Part shown: positions 1 through 6,345 of the stretch, piece after piece
Numbering within the stretch: position 1 is the first letter of the stretch
Layout of the letters: the number at the start of each line of letters is the position of its first letter
Source: Clostridia bacterium
GTDB taxonomy: Bacteria > Bacillota > Clostridia > Oscillospirales > UBA644
Assembly: GCA_014872655.1 (NCBI GenBank)
Contig: WHHJ01000077.1
Span: forward strand, 1-6,551
Reading direction: 5' to 3'
Length of the DNA stretch: 6,551 nt
The notes under the pieces: generated by a model
What the model was told of the DNA's origin: nothing
The model's database searches: none
What the model saw: the letters and a program-made list of their open reading frames with translations, nothing else
Position numbers and translations under genes: made by a program

Positions 1-232
1 GTATACGTACCCCTTTTTCTTACCACAAATATTAAATATACATTTTATATTATTTTAACATAACGGCGTATATTTTGCAATGCATTTTCCAAAATTTGTG
101 ATTTTTTGTAACAAGCGAATATAAATTATCTGGTTTAAAAAATTTGTTGTTTTCAACTTAGGATTGCTCAAGGCTTTTCCTTTTTATTTGCCCAGCCATT
201 CAGTAGTACCAAGAGATGATTAGGCTATAGCT
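1..232. other. AT-rich intergenic region with no supportable gene
   Basis: Together with 233-323 this leaves more than 300 bases without a gene. No open reading frame with a plausible start and ribosome binding site is seen on either strand, nor any tRNA-like fold. Apart from the possible outward promoter and the operon terminator, the only structure noted is an 8-bp palindrome GCTATAGC (224-231) beside the terminator. Confidence 0.6.
52..80 (-). promoter_or_regulatory. Possible promoter for a gene beyond the left edge
   Basis: On the minus strand TTGCAA (80-75), a 17-base spacer and TAAAAT (57-52), with TG one base before the -10 box, resemble a sigma-A promoter. It points out of the window, and a purine-rich AAAAAGGGG stretch near the edge (about 17-9) could be a ribosome binding site. 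In such AT-rich DNA the match could be chance, and no coding start is visible. Confidence 0.35.
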
Positions 233-263
233 AAAAAAACGGAAGGTTAGCCCTTCCGTTTTT
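233..263 (-). terminator. Rho-independent terminator after the importer operon
   Basis: AAAAACGGAAGG (235-246) and CCTTCCGTTTTT (252-263) form a perfect 12-bp stem around a 5-base loop. On the minus strand the stem core is followed by seven T residues (239-233), the ideal layout for stopping transcription coming from the permease genes. The plus strand also has five T residues after the core, so it may work in both directions. Confidence 0.9.
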
Positions 264-323
264 ACATCCTATTTTAAATTAAAATCACTCAAAGAAAATA
301 GCATAAATTCTTGCAACAATTTC

Positions 324-1322
324 TTACCGGTCTTCACGATAATATCCAACACCCATTGCAGCCGGTTGCGCGTTATGTTTATTCTTCGAAATGGATTTTA
401 CAACCAAAATTAACGCTGTAATAATAAAGGGAAGCGCCTGCAAAAACTGAGGCGGGATCGCAGACAACCAGCCAAGCGTCCCGGGAAAAGCCGTTGCCAA
501 AGACGTTCCATAAGTTTTCAGCGTACTGAAAAATCCAAATACAAACGTTCCTAAAATTGCCCAAGCAGGATTCCAATTTGCAAAAATAACCAGCGCAATC
601 GAAATCCAGCCGTATCCACCAATCCAGCAATTACTGCCTTCAAAACTACCGCCCAGATTCAACCCCATCTGATAGCCACCGATGCCCATAATCCCGGCCC
701 CGACAATAATATTTAAATATTTATACCGCGTAATGTTTACACCGACAGCATCCGCAGCAGCCGGATTTTCACCAATCGCCCGCGTCTTGAGCCCAATCTT
801 TGTATAGCGCAAATACAAAAAGGCGATAATGGCAATCAAAATCCCCAAATAAACCAAAATATTCTGCTGAAACAACACACGTCCGATAACCGGAATATCC
901 GAAAGAAGCGGGATTTTTATCTCAGCGATGCTGGCAGATAAATTGGGAAGATTATGCAACTCCGGCCACTTACCAGCTGCCTTTAATCCGCTTCCTAAAA
1001 AATAATACAATCCTAATCCAAACGTTGTAATCGTCAATCCCGTAACATTTTGATTAGCCTGAAGCGAAACTGTCAGCCACGAAAACAGAAGTCCGCAAAG
1101 CGCGGCAAAGAAAAACGCCGCCAAGATTCCAATCAGCAAATTATCAAAAGCACACCCGACCAAATATCCGCCCATGGCACCAATGGCCATGATTCCCTCT
1201 ACACCCAGGTTCAAACTTCCGGACTTTTCAGTCAAAATTTCCCCTACCGTACCATACAAAAGAGAAATATTGTACACCACCATACTCACAAGAAAAAGAG
1301 TGAACACATTCCATTGATCCAT
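324..1322 (-). CDS. Nucleoside ABC importer permease, second subunit (NupQ-like)
   Basis: This 332-residue membrane protein is the partner permease, again of the BPD_transp_2 family and corresponding to B. subtilis NupQ (YufQ). It has about eight or nine hydrophobic segments, including 8-25, 62-84, 94-112, 152-172, 202-222, 238-255 and 293-311. Family blocks are SGSLNLGVEGIMAIGAMGG (34-52), QNVTGLTITTFGLGL (91-105), the cytoplasmic coupling-loop candidate RAIGENPAAADAVGVN (181-196), and GYGWISIALVIFANWNPAWA (236-255). It is shorter than its partner and lacks the basic N-terminal extension, as is usual for this subunit. The ATG overlaps the stop of the preceding permease by one base, and the ribosome binding site AAGGAGG lies within the 3' end of that gene, 10 bases before the start. 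It is the last gene of the cluster; a strong terminator begins 61 bases after its stop. Confidence 0.93.
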   Translation of the reverse strand: MDQWNVFTLFLVSMVVYNISLLYGTVGEILTEKSGSLNLGVEGIMAIGAMGGYLVGCAFDNLLIGILAAFFFAALCGLLFSWLTVSLQANQNVTGLTITTFGLGLYYFLGSGLKAAGKWPELHNLPNLSASIAEIKIPLLSDIPVIGRVLFQQNILVYLGILIAIIAFLYLRYTKIGLKTRAIGENPAAADAVGVNITRYKYLNIIVGAGIMGIGGYQMGLNLGGSFEGSNCWIGGYGWISIALVIFANWNPAWAILGTFVFGFFSTLKTYGTSLATAFPGTLGWLSAIPPQFLQALPFIITALILVVKSISKNKHNAQPAAMGVGYYREDR

Positions 1323-2515
1323 TACTTCTGCGCCTCCTTCTCTATGTTTCTGACCCGAACAATTTTAAACCGGATTAAAAAGTCTACTGCCAATACAACA
1401 AATAAAATAATGCCTTGCAAGATATCTGCAAAATTGGAATCAATCGCCCCAAAACTTGCGTTGGCCGAAATACAGCCAAACTGTAAAACGCTAATCAACG
1501 CCGAAACAATAAAAATTGCAATCGGATTTAATTTTGAAAGCCAGGCGACAATAATTCCCGTCCAACCCACATCATTAGTAATTGCCGTAGATAAAATTGG
1601 AGGGCTGGAAGAAGACACGGTAAATGCTCCTGCAATTCCGATTAAAAATGCGGATAAAAACACCGTCCGTAACATGATCCGGCCAACTTTCATCCCGGCA
1701 TATCTGGCAGTCGGAATGCTATCTCCAACCACCGAAAGCTCATAGCCGTGTTTTGTTCTTGTTAGATAAATAATGATAAAAATAGTTAAAAGAACCGCAA
1801 CAATCAAAGCAATATTCAAAGAAAACTTGCCTATTTTAATAACAGGCATGGCCGCTGCCTCGGGTAGTTCCATAAATTTGGGACGATCGGAACTGGGGTC
1901 CACAAAAATATTCCAATCTGCTTTTGTCTCGCCGAAAAACCGCAGCGTATACAAAGCAATATAGTTCATCATCAGCGTCATTAACGTTTCATTGGTACCA
2001 AACTTGACTTTCAATACGCCGGCAACTAATCCGTAAATTCCGGCACAAATACCGCCGCCTAAAGCCATCACCAAAATCATCATCCAACCGGGAAGCGTGT
2101 TTCCCCACATTAACGCAAACCAGGCAGAAGAAATTGCGCCAACAATAAACTGGCCTTCACCGCCAATATTCCAAAACTTCATTCGGAAAGATAAAGACAA
2201 CGCCAATGAAGTAATGACCAACGGAATAAAAGTAATGATTAACCCTTCAAATTTTTTATAGGCAAACTTATTTCCCATCGCTCCGATGGTAACCATTTTT
2301 TCGTAATACTCAATCGGGGATACCCCCATTGCAGCTAAAAGCAAAGCCCCCAAACAAAGAGCAATGATAACGGCTACAACATAATAAATGAGTTGAATCC
2401 ATGGATTCATATGCTCCCGTTTTACAACACGCAAAGGGAATTTGCGAACGGATGCAGGACGAACAACCGAACCTGCTTTGTCCTGTGAAGAACCCGTCTT
2501 GTTTATTTTACTCAC
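1322..2515 (-). CDS. Nucleoside ABC importer permease, first subunit (NupP-like)
   Basis: This 397-residue inner-membrane subunit belongs to the BPD_transp_2 (PF02653) permease family and corresponds to B. subtilis NupP (YufP). About 35 polar, basic N-terminal residues precede roughly nine or ten hydrophobic segments, the clearest at about 38-62, 90-110, 120-137, 143-168, 230-251, 283-303, 333-350 and 363-382. Family blocks visible are FRMKFWNIGGEGQ (110-122), GTNETLMTLMMNYIAL (173-188), a cytoplasmic loop GDSIPTARYAGM (264-275) that probably contacts the ATPase, and GWTGIIVAWLSKLNPIAI (317-334). The start is a GTG at 2515; AAAGGA (2530-2525) lies 9 bases upstream and no better ATG is available. 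It should form a heterodimeric channel with the next permease. The TAA stop shares its last base with the ATG of that next gene (TAATG), which suggests coupled translation. Confidence 0.93.
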   Translation of the reverse strand: MSKINKTGSSQDKAGSVVRPASVRKFPLRVVKREHMNPWIQLIYYVVAVIIALCLGALLLAAMGVSPIEYYEKMVTIGAMGNKFAYKKFEGLIITFIPLVITSLALSLSFRMKFWNIGGEGQFIVGAISSAWFALMWGNTLPGWMMILVMALGGGICAGIYGLVAGVLKVKFGTNETLMTLMMNYIALYTLRFFGETKADWNIFVDPSSDRPKFMELPEAAAMPVIKIGKFSLNIALIVAVLLTIFIIIYLTRTKHGYELSVVGDSIPTARYAGMKVGRIMLRTVFLSAFLIGIAGAFTVSSSSPPILSTAITNDVGWTGIIVAWLSKLNPIAIFIVSALISVLQFGCISANASFGAIDSNFADILQGIILFVVLAVDFLIRFKIVRVRNIEKEAQK

Positions 2516-2547
2516 CCTATTTCATCCTTTCTAAAGAAATGGCCGAT

Positions 2548-4140
2548 TTATTTATCTTCCGGATTGGTTTCCCCGGCTTGCTCGACAATCTTTGAATCCT
2601 TTGCAATACCCATCGGCTTATGTTTCATTTCGGCCATATCAACAGTTCCTGTCATCATGAGTCCGAGTTCTTCCTTGGTTGTCTTATCCGCATGAACAAC
2701 ACCCATCATTTTCCCATGACACAGAACCATAATCTTATCACATAAAGACATCATTACGTCCAAATCTTCCCCGACAAACAATATGCCCACGCCGTTTTTC
2801 TTCTGTTGATTTAAAATATCATAGATCGCATAAGACGAATTAATATCCAATCCGCGAACCGGATAAGCCGTTACAATAACATTGGGTCCTGTTCCGATTT
2901 CTCGTCCCAATAAAACTTTCTGAACGTTTCCACCCGACAACTTCCGAACCGGGGTCTCGGTCGACGGCGTAACAACATCCAATTCTTTAATCACTTGCTG
3001 TGCTTTTTTTCTGCCGCGTTTGCGGTCAATAAACGGATTGAGAGCATTTTCTCCATAACTCTTCAGCAGCATATTATCCGTAATCGACAAGGAGGGAGCT
3101 AAGCCCATTCCTAAACGATCTTCGGGAATAAAGCTCATGGAAATACCCTTTTCAATAATTTGTTTGGGAGACAGGTGTACAATATCTTCTCCCTGATGGA
3201 TCATCATCCCGCTCTGCGGTTTACGTAACCCGGCAATCGCTTCACACAACTCTTTCTGCCCGCAGCCGGCAATTCCCGCGACTCCTAAAATCTCACCGCC
3301 GCGGATATAAAAACTTACGTGATCCAAAGCAACGGCTTTTTCATCATTTAGTACGGTTAAATCCCGAATCTCCAACAAAGGCTCCGTTTTTTCAACAACC
3401 GGTCTTTCAATATTTAAACTTACTTTTCTTCCGACCATCATATCGGTCAGAGCCTGCTTGGTAACTTCCGCCGTATTTACTGTATCGATATATTCTCCTT
3501 TACGCATGATGGTAACCTTATCGCTGATTTCCATCACTTCATCAAGTTTGTGCGTAATAATAATGATCGAATGCCCTTCTTTTTTCATTCGGCGCAAAAC
3601 ATCAAACAGTTTTTGCGTTTCCTGTACCGTCAAAACCGCCGTCGGCTCATCCAAAACAATAGTTTTAGCTCCATAATACAATACTTTAATAATTTCGAGG
3701 GTTTGCTTTTCACTAACAGACATGTTACAAACTTGTTTGCGGGGATCCAAATCAAACCCAAATTTCTGAGCAATTTTTTCAATTTCTTGATATCGGCTTT
3801 TCTTTAAAAACAACCCCGTTTTAGCCGCTCCAATCCAAATATTATCTGCGGCGGAAAAAACATCAACCAATTTAAAATGCTGATGCACCATTCCGATACC
3901 AAAACGCTTGGAGTCTTCCGGAGAATGAATCACTACTTCCTTTCCGTCAATCCATACACTGCCGCTGTCCGGCTTATAAATTCCGGACAAAATGTTCATT
4001 AACGTCGTTTTTCCTGATCCGTTTTCGCCTAATAAGGCAAGGATCTGTCCATGCTCCAGCTTTAACTGGGCATTGCGGTTGGCTACGACACTCCCAAAAG
4101 TTTTTGTTATATTTCTCAATTCAACCGCATATTCAGCCAT
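2548..4140 (-). CDS. Nucleoside ABC importer ATPase with two fused nucleotide-binding domains
   Basis: This 530-residue cytoplasmic ATPase powers the importer and corresponds to B. subtilis NupO and to RbsA-like sugar ATPases. Domain 1 (about 1-245) has Walker A GENGSGKT (38-45), Q-loop Gln87, a divergent signature SVSEKQ (141-146), Walker B TIVLDE (160-165) and H-loop His197. Domain 2 (about 255-500) has a Lys-less Walker A (GIAGCGQKEL, 289-298), a canonical signature LSGGN (401-405), Walker B VIVTAYP (421-427) without the catalytic Glu, and GEDLD (457-461) where the H-loop His would be. This implies one competent composite ATP site: Walker A/B of domain 1 facing LSGGN of domain 2. The tail after about 500 is polar and not conserved. 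I prefer ATG 4140 because AAGGAG (4156-4151) lies 10 bases upstream; an in-frame GTG at 4167 would add nine residues and place this ribosome binding site inside the gene. The permease gene follows 32 bases after the stop. Confidence 0.94.
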   Translation of the reverse strand: MAEYAVELRNITKTFGSVVANRNAQLKLEHGQILALLGENGSGKTTLMNILSGIYKPDSGSVWIDGKEVVIHSPEDSKRFGIGMVHQHFKLVDVFSAADNIWIGAAKTGLFLKKSRYQEIEKIAQKFGFDLDPRKQVCNMSVSEKQTLEIIKVLYYGAKTIVLDEPTAVLTVQETQKLFDVLRRMKKEGHSIIIITHKLDEVMEISDKVTIMRKGEYIDTVNTAEVTKQALTDMMVGRKVSLNIERPVVEKTEPLLEIRDLTVLNDEKAVALDHVSFYIRGGEILGVAGIAGCGQKELCEAIAGLRKPQSGMMIHQGEDIVHLSPKQIIEKGISMSFIPEDRLGMGLAPSLSITDNMLLKSYGENALNPFIDRKRGRKKAQQVIKELDVVTPSTETPVRKLSGGNVQKVLLGREIGTGPNVIVTAYPVRGLDINSSYAIYDILNQQKKNGVGILFVGEDLDVMMSLCDKIMVLCHGKMMGVVHADKTTKEELGLMMTGTVDMAEMKHKPMGIAKDSKIVEQAGETNPEDK

Positions 4141-4201
4141 CGCCAAACCGCTCCTTCTTCTGATCACATAAAGATAAATTTCATTACAAATCTATAGTTT
4201 A

Positions 4202-4231
4202 AACCCGCCCCGCCGTAAGACGGGGCGGGTT
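4202..4231 (-). other. GC-rich intercistronic hairpin between binding protein and ATPase genes
   Basis: AACCCGCCCCG (4202-4212) and CGGGGCGGGTT (4221-4231) form a perfect 11-bp stem with an 8-base loop. Nine of the eleven pairs are G-C, striking in this AT-rich spacer. On the minus strand it is followed only by TTTAAACT, so it lacks a proper T-run and probably acts as a partial terminator or as a barrier that protects the binding-protein mRNA 3' end. A smaller hairpin (ACGGA 4259-4263 with TCCGT 4271-4275) lies between it and the lipoprotein stop codon. The result would be more binding protein than membrane components. Confidence 0.6.
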
Positions 4232-4283
4232 GATCATCACACAGACTAAATAATCTGCACGGATTTCTCGTCCGTATCGTTAC

Positions 4284-5522
4284 TTATTCTTCGGCAACAA
4301 CGCCCTGTACATAATAGTTCATAGAACCTTTGATAACAGCGTCTTCTACAGATCCTTCGCCGGCTTTTACGATCACATTTCCGTCAATATCTACCAAATC
4401 TGCATCGGTCTTAACAACCGTATAAGTGTCGCCATCTTGATTAAACGAAAGTTTTACTCCGCTGAATACGTCCCAAGATCCTTCTTTAATCAAATCTTCA
4501 ACTAACGCAATCATTTTATCGGTTCCTTCCACACAATTTTTGCTCAGCGGAGAAATACCGACTAAACCAGAAGCCAAACCTTCATAATAAATACCGATCT
4601 CTTTCATGAAGGTCTCTTTACCTTGCATAGCAGCAGCCATTGCAGCTTCATAATAAACTTCCCAATTCCAAACTGTAGCCGTCAAATGAGCATCCGGAGC
4701 CTGCTCAGTCATATCTGAGTTATAGCCACATCCGAATACACCTTTTGCCTGAGCAACTAATTGCGGCTGTGCAGAGTCACAGTGTTGTGCAATAACACAG
4801 CAATTATAAGTATCTACCAATGCTTCGGCAGCTTGTCTCTCCAAAGCTTCGTCGCCCCAAGTATTGATTTTTTTCACATGGACAACAACGTCCGGATTCA
4901 CAGACTGTGCACCCAAAGTAAATGCATTGATACCGCTGCAGGTTTCAGCATATTCAGTACCATAAGCTGAAACATAACCAATGTTGTTGTTACCTAATTC
5001 TTTTGCCTTTAATCCAGCAGCAATACCACTTAAATAACGTGCCTGATAAATACGACCGAAGTAATTGTTAAAGTTTGTATCGTTGCTCATATAACCTGTT
5101 GCATGAGAGAAGATAATATCTGCATACTCCTCTTTTTCAGCAGCTGCTTTAAAAGCATCTCCATAACCAAAACTAATACCAAAAATGATATCGCAATCCT
5201 GCGCAGCAAGCGTATCGATTGCTTTAGACACTTCGGTTGTGTCTTCTTTTACATTGTCTACCACAAACAGATTTTCTGCCGGAATTCCTAATGCTGCAAT
5301 CGCCGCATTGATTCCTTTACTGTGCGCATAGGTATAACCAGCAGTATCATTTTTACCGTTAATATAAATGGCTCCTACCTTAAAATCCGAAGCATCGGAC
5401 TGCACATTTGAGCCACCCTGCTGATCATCTTGCACATCATTGTCTTGCGTACAAGCAGCAAACAATGCACAAACAGAAACAAGCATTGCGATGGCCATTA
5501 ACAGTGAAAAGATTTTTTTCAT
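4284..5522 (-). CDS. BMP-family ABC transporter substrate-binding lipoprotein (nucleoside type)
   Basis: This is the extracellular ligand-binding subunit of the importer encoded just downstream. The 412-residue protein begins with a lipoprotein signal peptide: KK at residues 2-3, a hydrophobic stretch to about 22, and a lipobox FAAC with the lipidated Cys at 24. An acidic, Gln/Gly-rich linker follows (25-46). The Bmp domain (PF02608 type) starts at FKVGAIY (47-53). Typical segments are the NDTAGYTYAHSKG ligand-loop region (58-70), RYLSGIAAGL (162-171), IGYVSAYG (181-188), GYNSDM (266-271) and TATVWNWEVYY (281-291). Relatives include B. subtilis NupN, Treponema PnrA and Borrelia BmpA; characterised members bind purine nucleosides. 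The start at 5522 has GGAGGG 8 bases upstream. The gene has its own promoter and an operator-like inverted repeat, and is separated from the ATPase gene by a GC-rich hairpin. Family assignment is firm; the nucleoside ligand is inferred from family and from xpt next door. Confidence 0.93.
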   Translation of the reverse strand: MKKIFSLLMAIAMLVSVCALFAACTQDNDVQDDQQGGSNVQSDASDFKVGAIYINGKNDTAGYTYAHSKGINAAIAALGIPAENLFVVDNVKEDTTEVSKAIDTLAAQDCDIIFGISFGYGDAFKAAAEKEEYADIIFSHATGYMSNDTNFNNYFGRIYQARYLSGIAAGLKAKELGNNNIGYVSAYGTEYAETCSGINAFTLGAQSVNPDVVVHVKKINTWGDEALERQAAEALVDTYNCCVIAQHCDSAQPQLVAQAKGVFGCGYNSDMTEQAPDAHLTATVWNWEVYYEAAMAAAMQGKETFMKEIGIYYEGLASGLVGISPLSKNCVEGTDKMIALVEDLIKEGSWDVFSGVKLSFNQDGDTYTVVKTDADLVDIDGNVIVKAGEGSVEDAVIKGSMNYYVQGVVAEE

Positions 5523-5530
5523 TGTGTTTT

Positions 5531-5536
5531 CCCTCC
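5531..5536 (-). promoter_or_regulatory. Ribosome binding site of the substrate-binding lipoprotein
   Basis: GGAGGG on the minus strand stands 8 bases before the ATG at 5522. It is close to consensus and fits high expression of a binding protein. Confidence 0.8.
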
Positions 5537-5547
5537 AAAAATGTTTT

Positions 5548-5566
5548 TATGTAATCTTGTTACATA
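5548..5566. promoter_or_regulatory. Operator-like inverted repeat at the importer promoter
   Basis: TATGTAA (5548-5554) and TTACATA (5560-5566) form a perfect 7-bp inverted repeat around a 5-base spacer, 19 bp in all. It begins at the predicted transcription start, directly downstream of the -10 box, which is where a repressor would block initiation. It is too short and AU-rich to act as a terminator and has no T-run. The cognate regulator is unknown and none is encoded in the window. Confidence 0.5.
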
Positions 5567-5571
5567 CATTC

Positions 5572-5580
5572 ATTATATCA
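5572..5580 (-). promoter_or_regulatory. Extended -10 promoter of the ABC importer genes
   Basis: TGATATAAT on the minus strand (5580-5572) is a perfect extended -10 element. No good -35 box stands at the expected distance (AATTTT at 17 bases), which extended -10 promoters tolerate. The predicted start is near 5565, giving a leader of about 43 bases before the lipoprotein gene. The importer can therefore be transcribed independently of xpt. Confidence 0.55.
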
Positions 5581-5614
5581 TTTCTACCCTATATAAAATT
5601 TTATCTTAGCTCGA

Positions 5615-6196
5615 CTACTTATCCTGCTTTCTGAAGACAATTCCTGTATCCGACATAGAATCAATGATCGCCAAAGATAAAACATCGACCCCTTGCGCGC
5701 GAAGCGTGTCGCCACCGCCCTGAAAGCCTTTTTCAATCGCAACTGCACATCCGACCACTTCACATCCGGCTTCAGATGCAATTTCCATCAACCCGTGAAT
5801 GGCATTCCCTTCTGCCAAAAAATCGTCCACAATAAGAATCCGTTCCCCGGAACAAAGATACTCGCGGCTGACAACCACATGATTATCCGTATTATGCGTA
5901 AAAGAATGAACCACTGAGCTAAAAACATCCGCAGACATATTAGACGTCTTTTGTTTTTTTGCAAAAACGACCGGCACCTTTAACCGTTCTGCGGCCGCAA
6001 ACGCCAATGCAATCCCCGAGGACTCAATCGTTAATACTTTATCCACCCGGCTATCTGAAAATCTCTGTGCAATATACGCACCCATCTGTGCTAAAAACAC
6101 CGTATCAATACGATGATTCAAAAAGCCGTCCACCTTCAGGACGCCGCCCGGATAAACATGCCCCTCTGCTTGAATTTTCCGTTCGAGTTCTTCCAT
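5615..6196 (-). CDS. xpt: Xanthine phosphoribosyltransferase
   Basis: This cytoplasmic purine salvage enzyme transfers the phosphoribosyl group of PRPP to xanthine, giving XMP and pyrophosphate. The 193-residue protein resembles B. subtilis Xpt (194 aa, from memory) along its whole length: an N-terminal KVDGFLNHRID block (21-31), TIESSGIA (56-63), VPVVFAKK (74-81) and the PRPP-binding loop ILIVDDFLAEGN (120-131), whose two acidic residues and following loop define type I phosphoribosyltransferases. No membrane segment or signal peptide is seen. I chose the ATG at 6196 because AGGTGA (6206-6201) lies 4 bases upstream and the N-terminus then aligns with known Xpt. An in-frame TTG at 6217 would add seven residues but lies inside the terminator T-run and has no ribosome binding site. 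It is the first gene of the cluster, followed 92 bases later by a nucleoside-type ABC importer. A leader with a terminator-like hairpin suggests control by attenuation. Confidence 0.95.
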   Translation of the reverse strand: MEELERKIQAEGHVYPGGVLKVDGFLNHRIDTVFLAQMGAYIAQRFSDSRVDKVLTIESSGIALAFAAAERLKVPVVFAKKQKTSNMSADVFSSVVHSFTHNTDNHVVVSREYLCSGERILIVDDFLAEGNAIHGLMEIASEAGCEVVGCAVAIEKGFQGGGDTLRAQGVDVLSLAIIDSMSDTGIVFRKQDK

Positions 6197-6209
6197 AAAA
6201 TCACCTATC

Positions 6210-6255
6210 AAAAACAAAAACGAGTCAAAACGATTTTTCCAAAAAGTCTGACCCG
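6210..6255 (-). terminator. Intrinsic terminator (attenuator candidate) in the xpt leader
   Basis: On the minus strand CGGGTCA (6255-6249) pairs with TGACTCG (6227-6221), allowing one G-U pair. The stem can extend through further A-U/G-U pairs into an inner TTTTT/AAAAA hairpin. It is followed at once by TTTTTGTTTTT (6220-6210). The T-run ends four bases before the xpt ribosome binding site AGGTGA (6206-6201). Because it lies downstream of a strong promoter and upstream of xpt, it probably works as a conditional terminator. A second reading is that it terminates an upstream transcript, but no upstream gene is visible in the window. Confidence 0.65.
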
Positions 6256-6273
6256 GAGTGTATCAAAATCACG

Positions 6274-6301
6274 ATAAAATTGCAAAGCTCGACAATTTTA
6301 T
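6274..6301 (-). promoter_or_regulatory. Stem-loop in the xpt leader, upstream of the terminator
   Basis: The minus-strand RNA can form a perfect 9-bp stem, AUAAAAUUG (6301-6293) with CAAUUUUAU (6282-6274), closing a 10-base loop UCGAGCUUUG. CGAG in the loop (6291-6288) is complementary to CUCG at the base of the terminator 3' arm (6224-6221). The stem is AU-rich and some chance pairing is expected here. Its position between promoter and terminator makes it a candidate sensory or antiterminator element, but no known riboswitch class was recognised. Confidence 0.4.
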
Positions 6302-6316
6302 TAATTTTATAAAATA

Positions 6317-6345
6317 ATTGTAGCATAAATTTAAAAAGATGTCAA
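6317..6345 (-). promoter_or_regulatory. Sigma-A promoter of xpt
   Basis: On the minus strand TTGACA (6345-6340) is followed by a 17-base spacer and TACAAT (6322-6317), with TG one base upstream of the -10 box (extended -10). This is a near-consensus housekeeping promoter. Transcription should start near 6310, giving a leader of about 113 bases before the xpt ATG. Confidence 0.8.

Noticed and set aside
171..183. Small hairpin AAGG-CTTTT-CCTT followed by T residues on the plus strand
   Set aside because: A four-pair stem is too weak for a terminator, and no plus-strand gene leads into it.
1050..1745. Plus-strand open frame of 231 codons
   Set aside because: It lies antisense across the two permease genes, which have clear family motifs. 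Its product is Lys/Asn/Thr/Ile-rich without any recognisable domain, as expected for a shadow frame.
4141..4167. Upstream in-frame GTG start for the ATPase
   Set aside because: The AAGGAG ribosome binding site would fall inside the coding region; ATG 4140 gives the usual N-terminus of the family.
5584..5781. Small minus-strand open frame of 65 codons at the end of xpt
   Set aside because: It overlaps the xpt 3' end in another frame, has no ribosome binding site of note and an unconvincing composition.
6197..6217. Upstream in-frame TTG start for xpt
   Set aside because: It would place the start inside the terminator T-run without a ribosome binding site, and the extra residues are not part of the Xpt family N-terminus.
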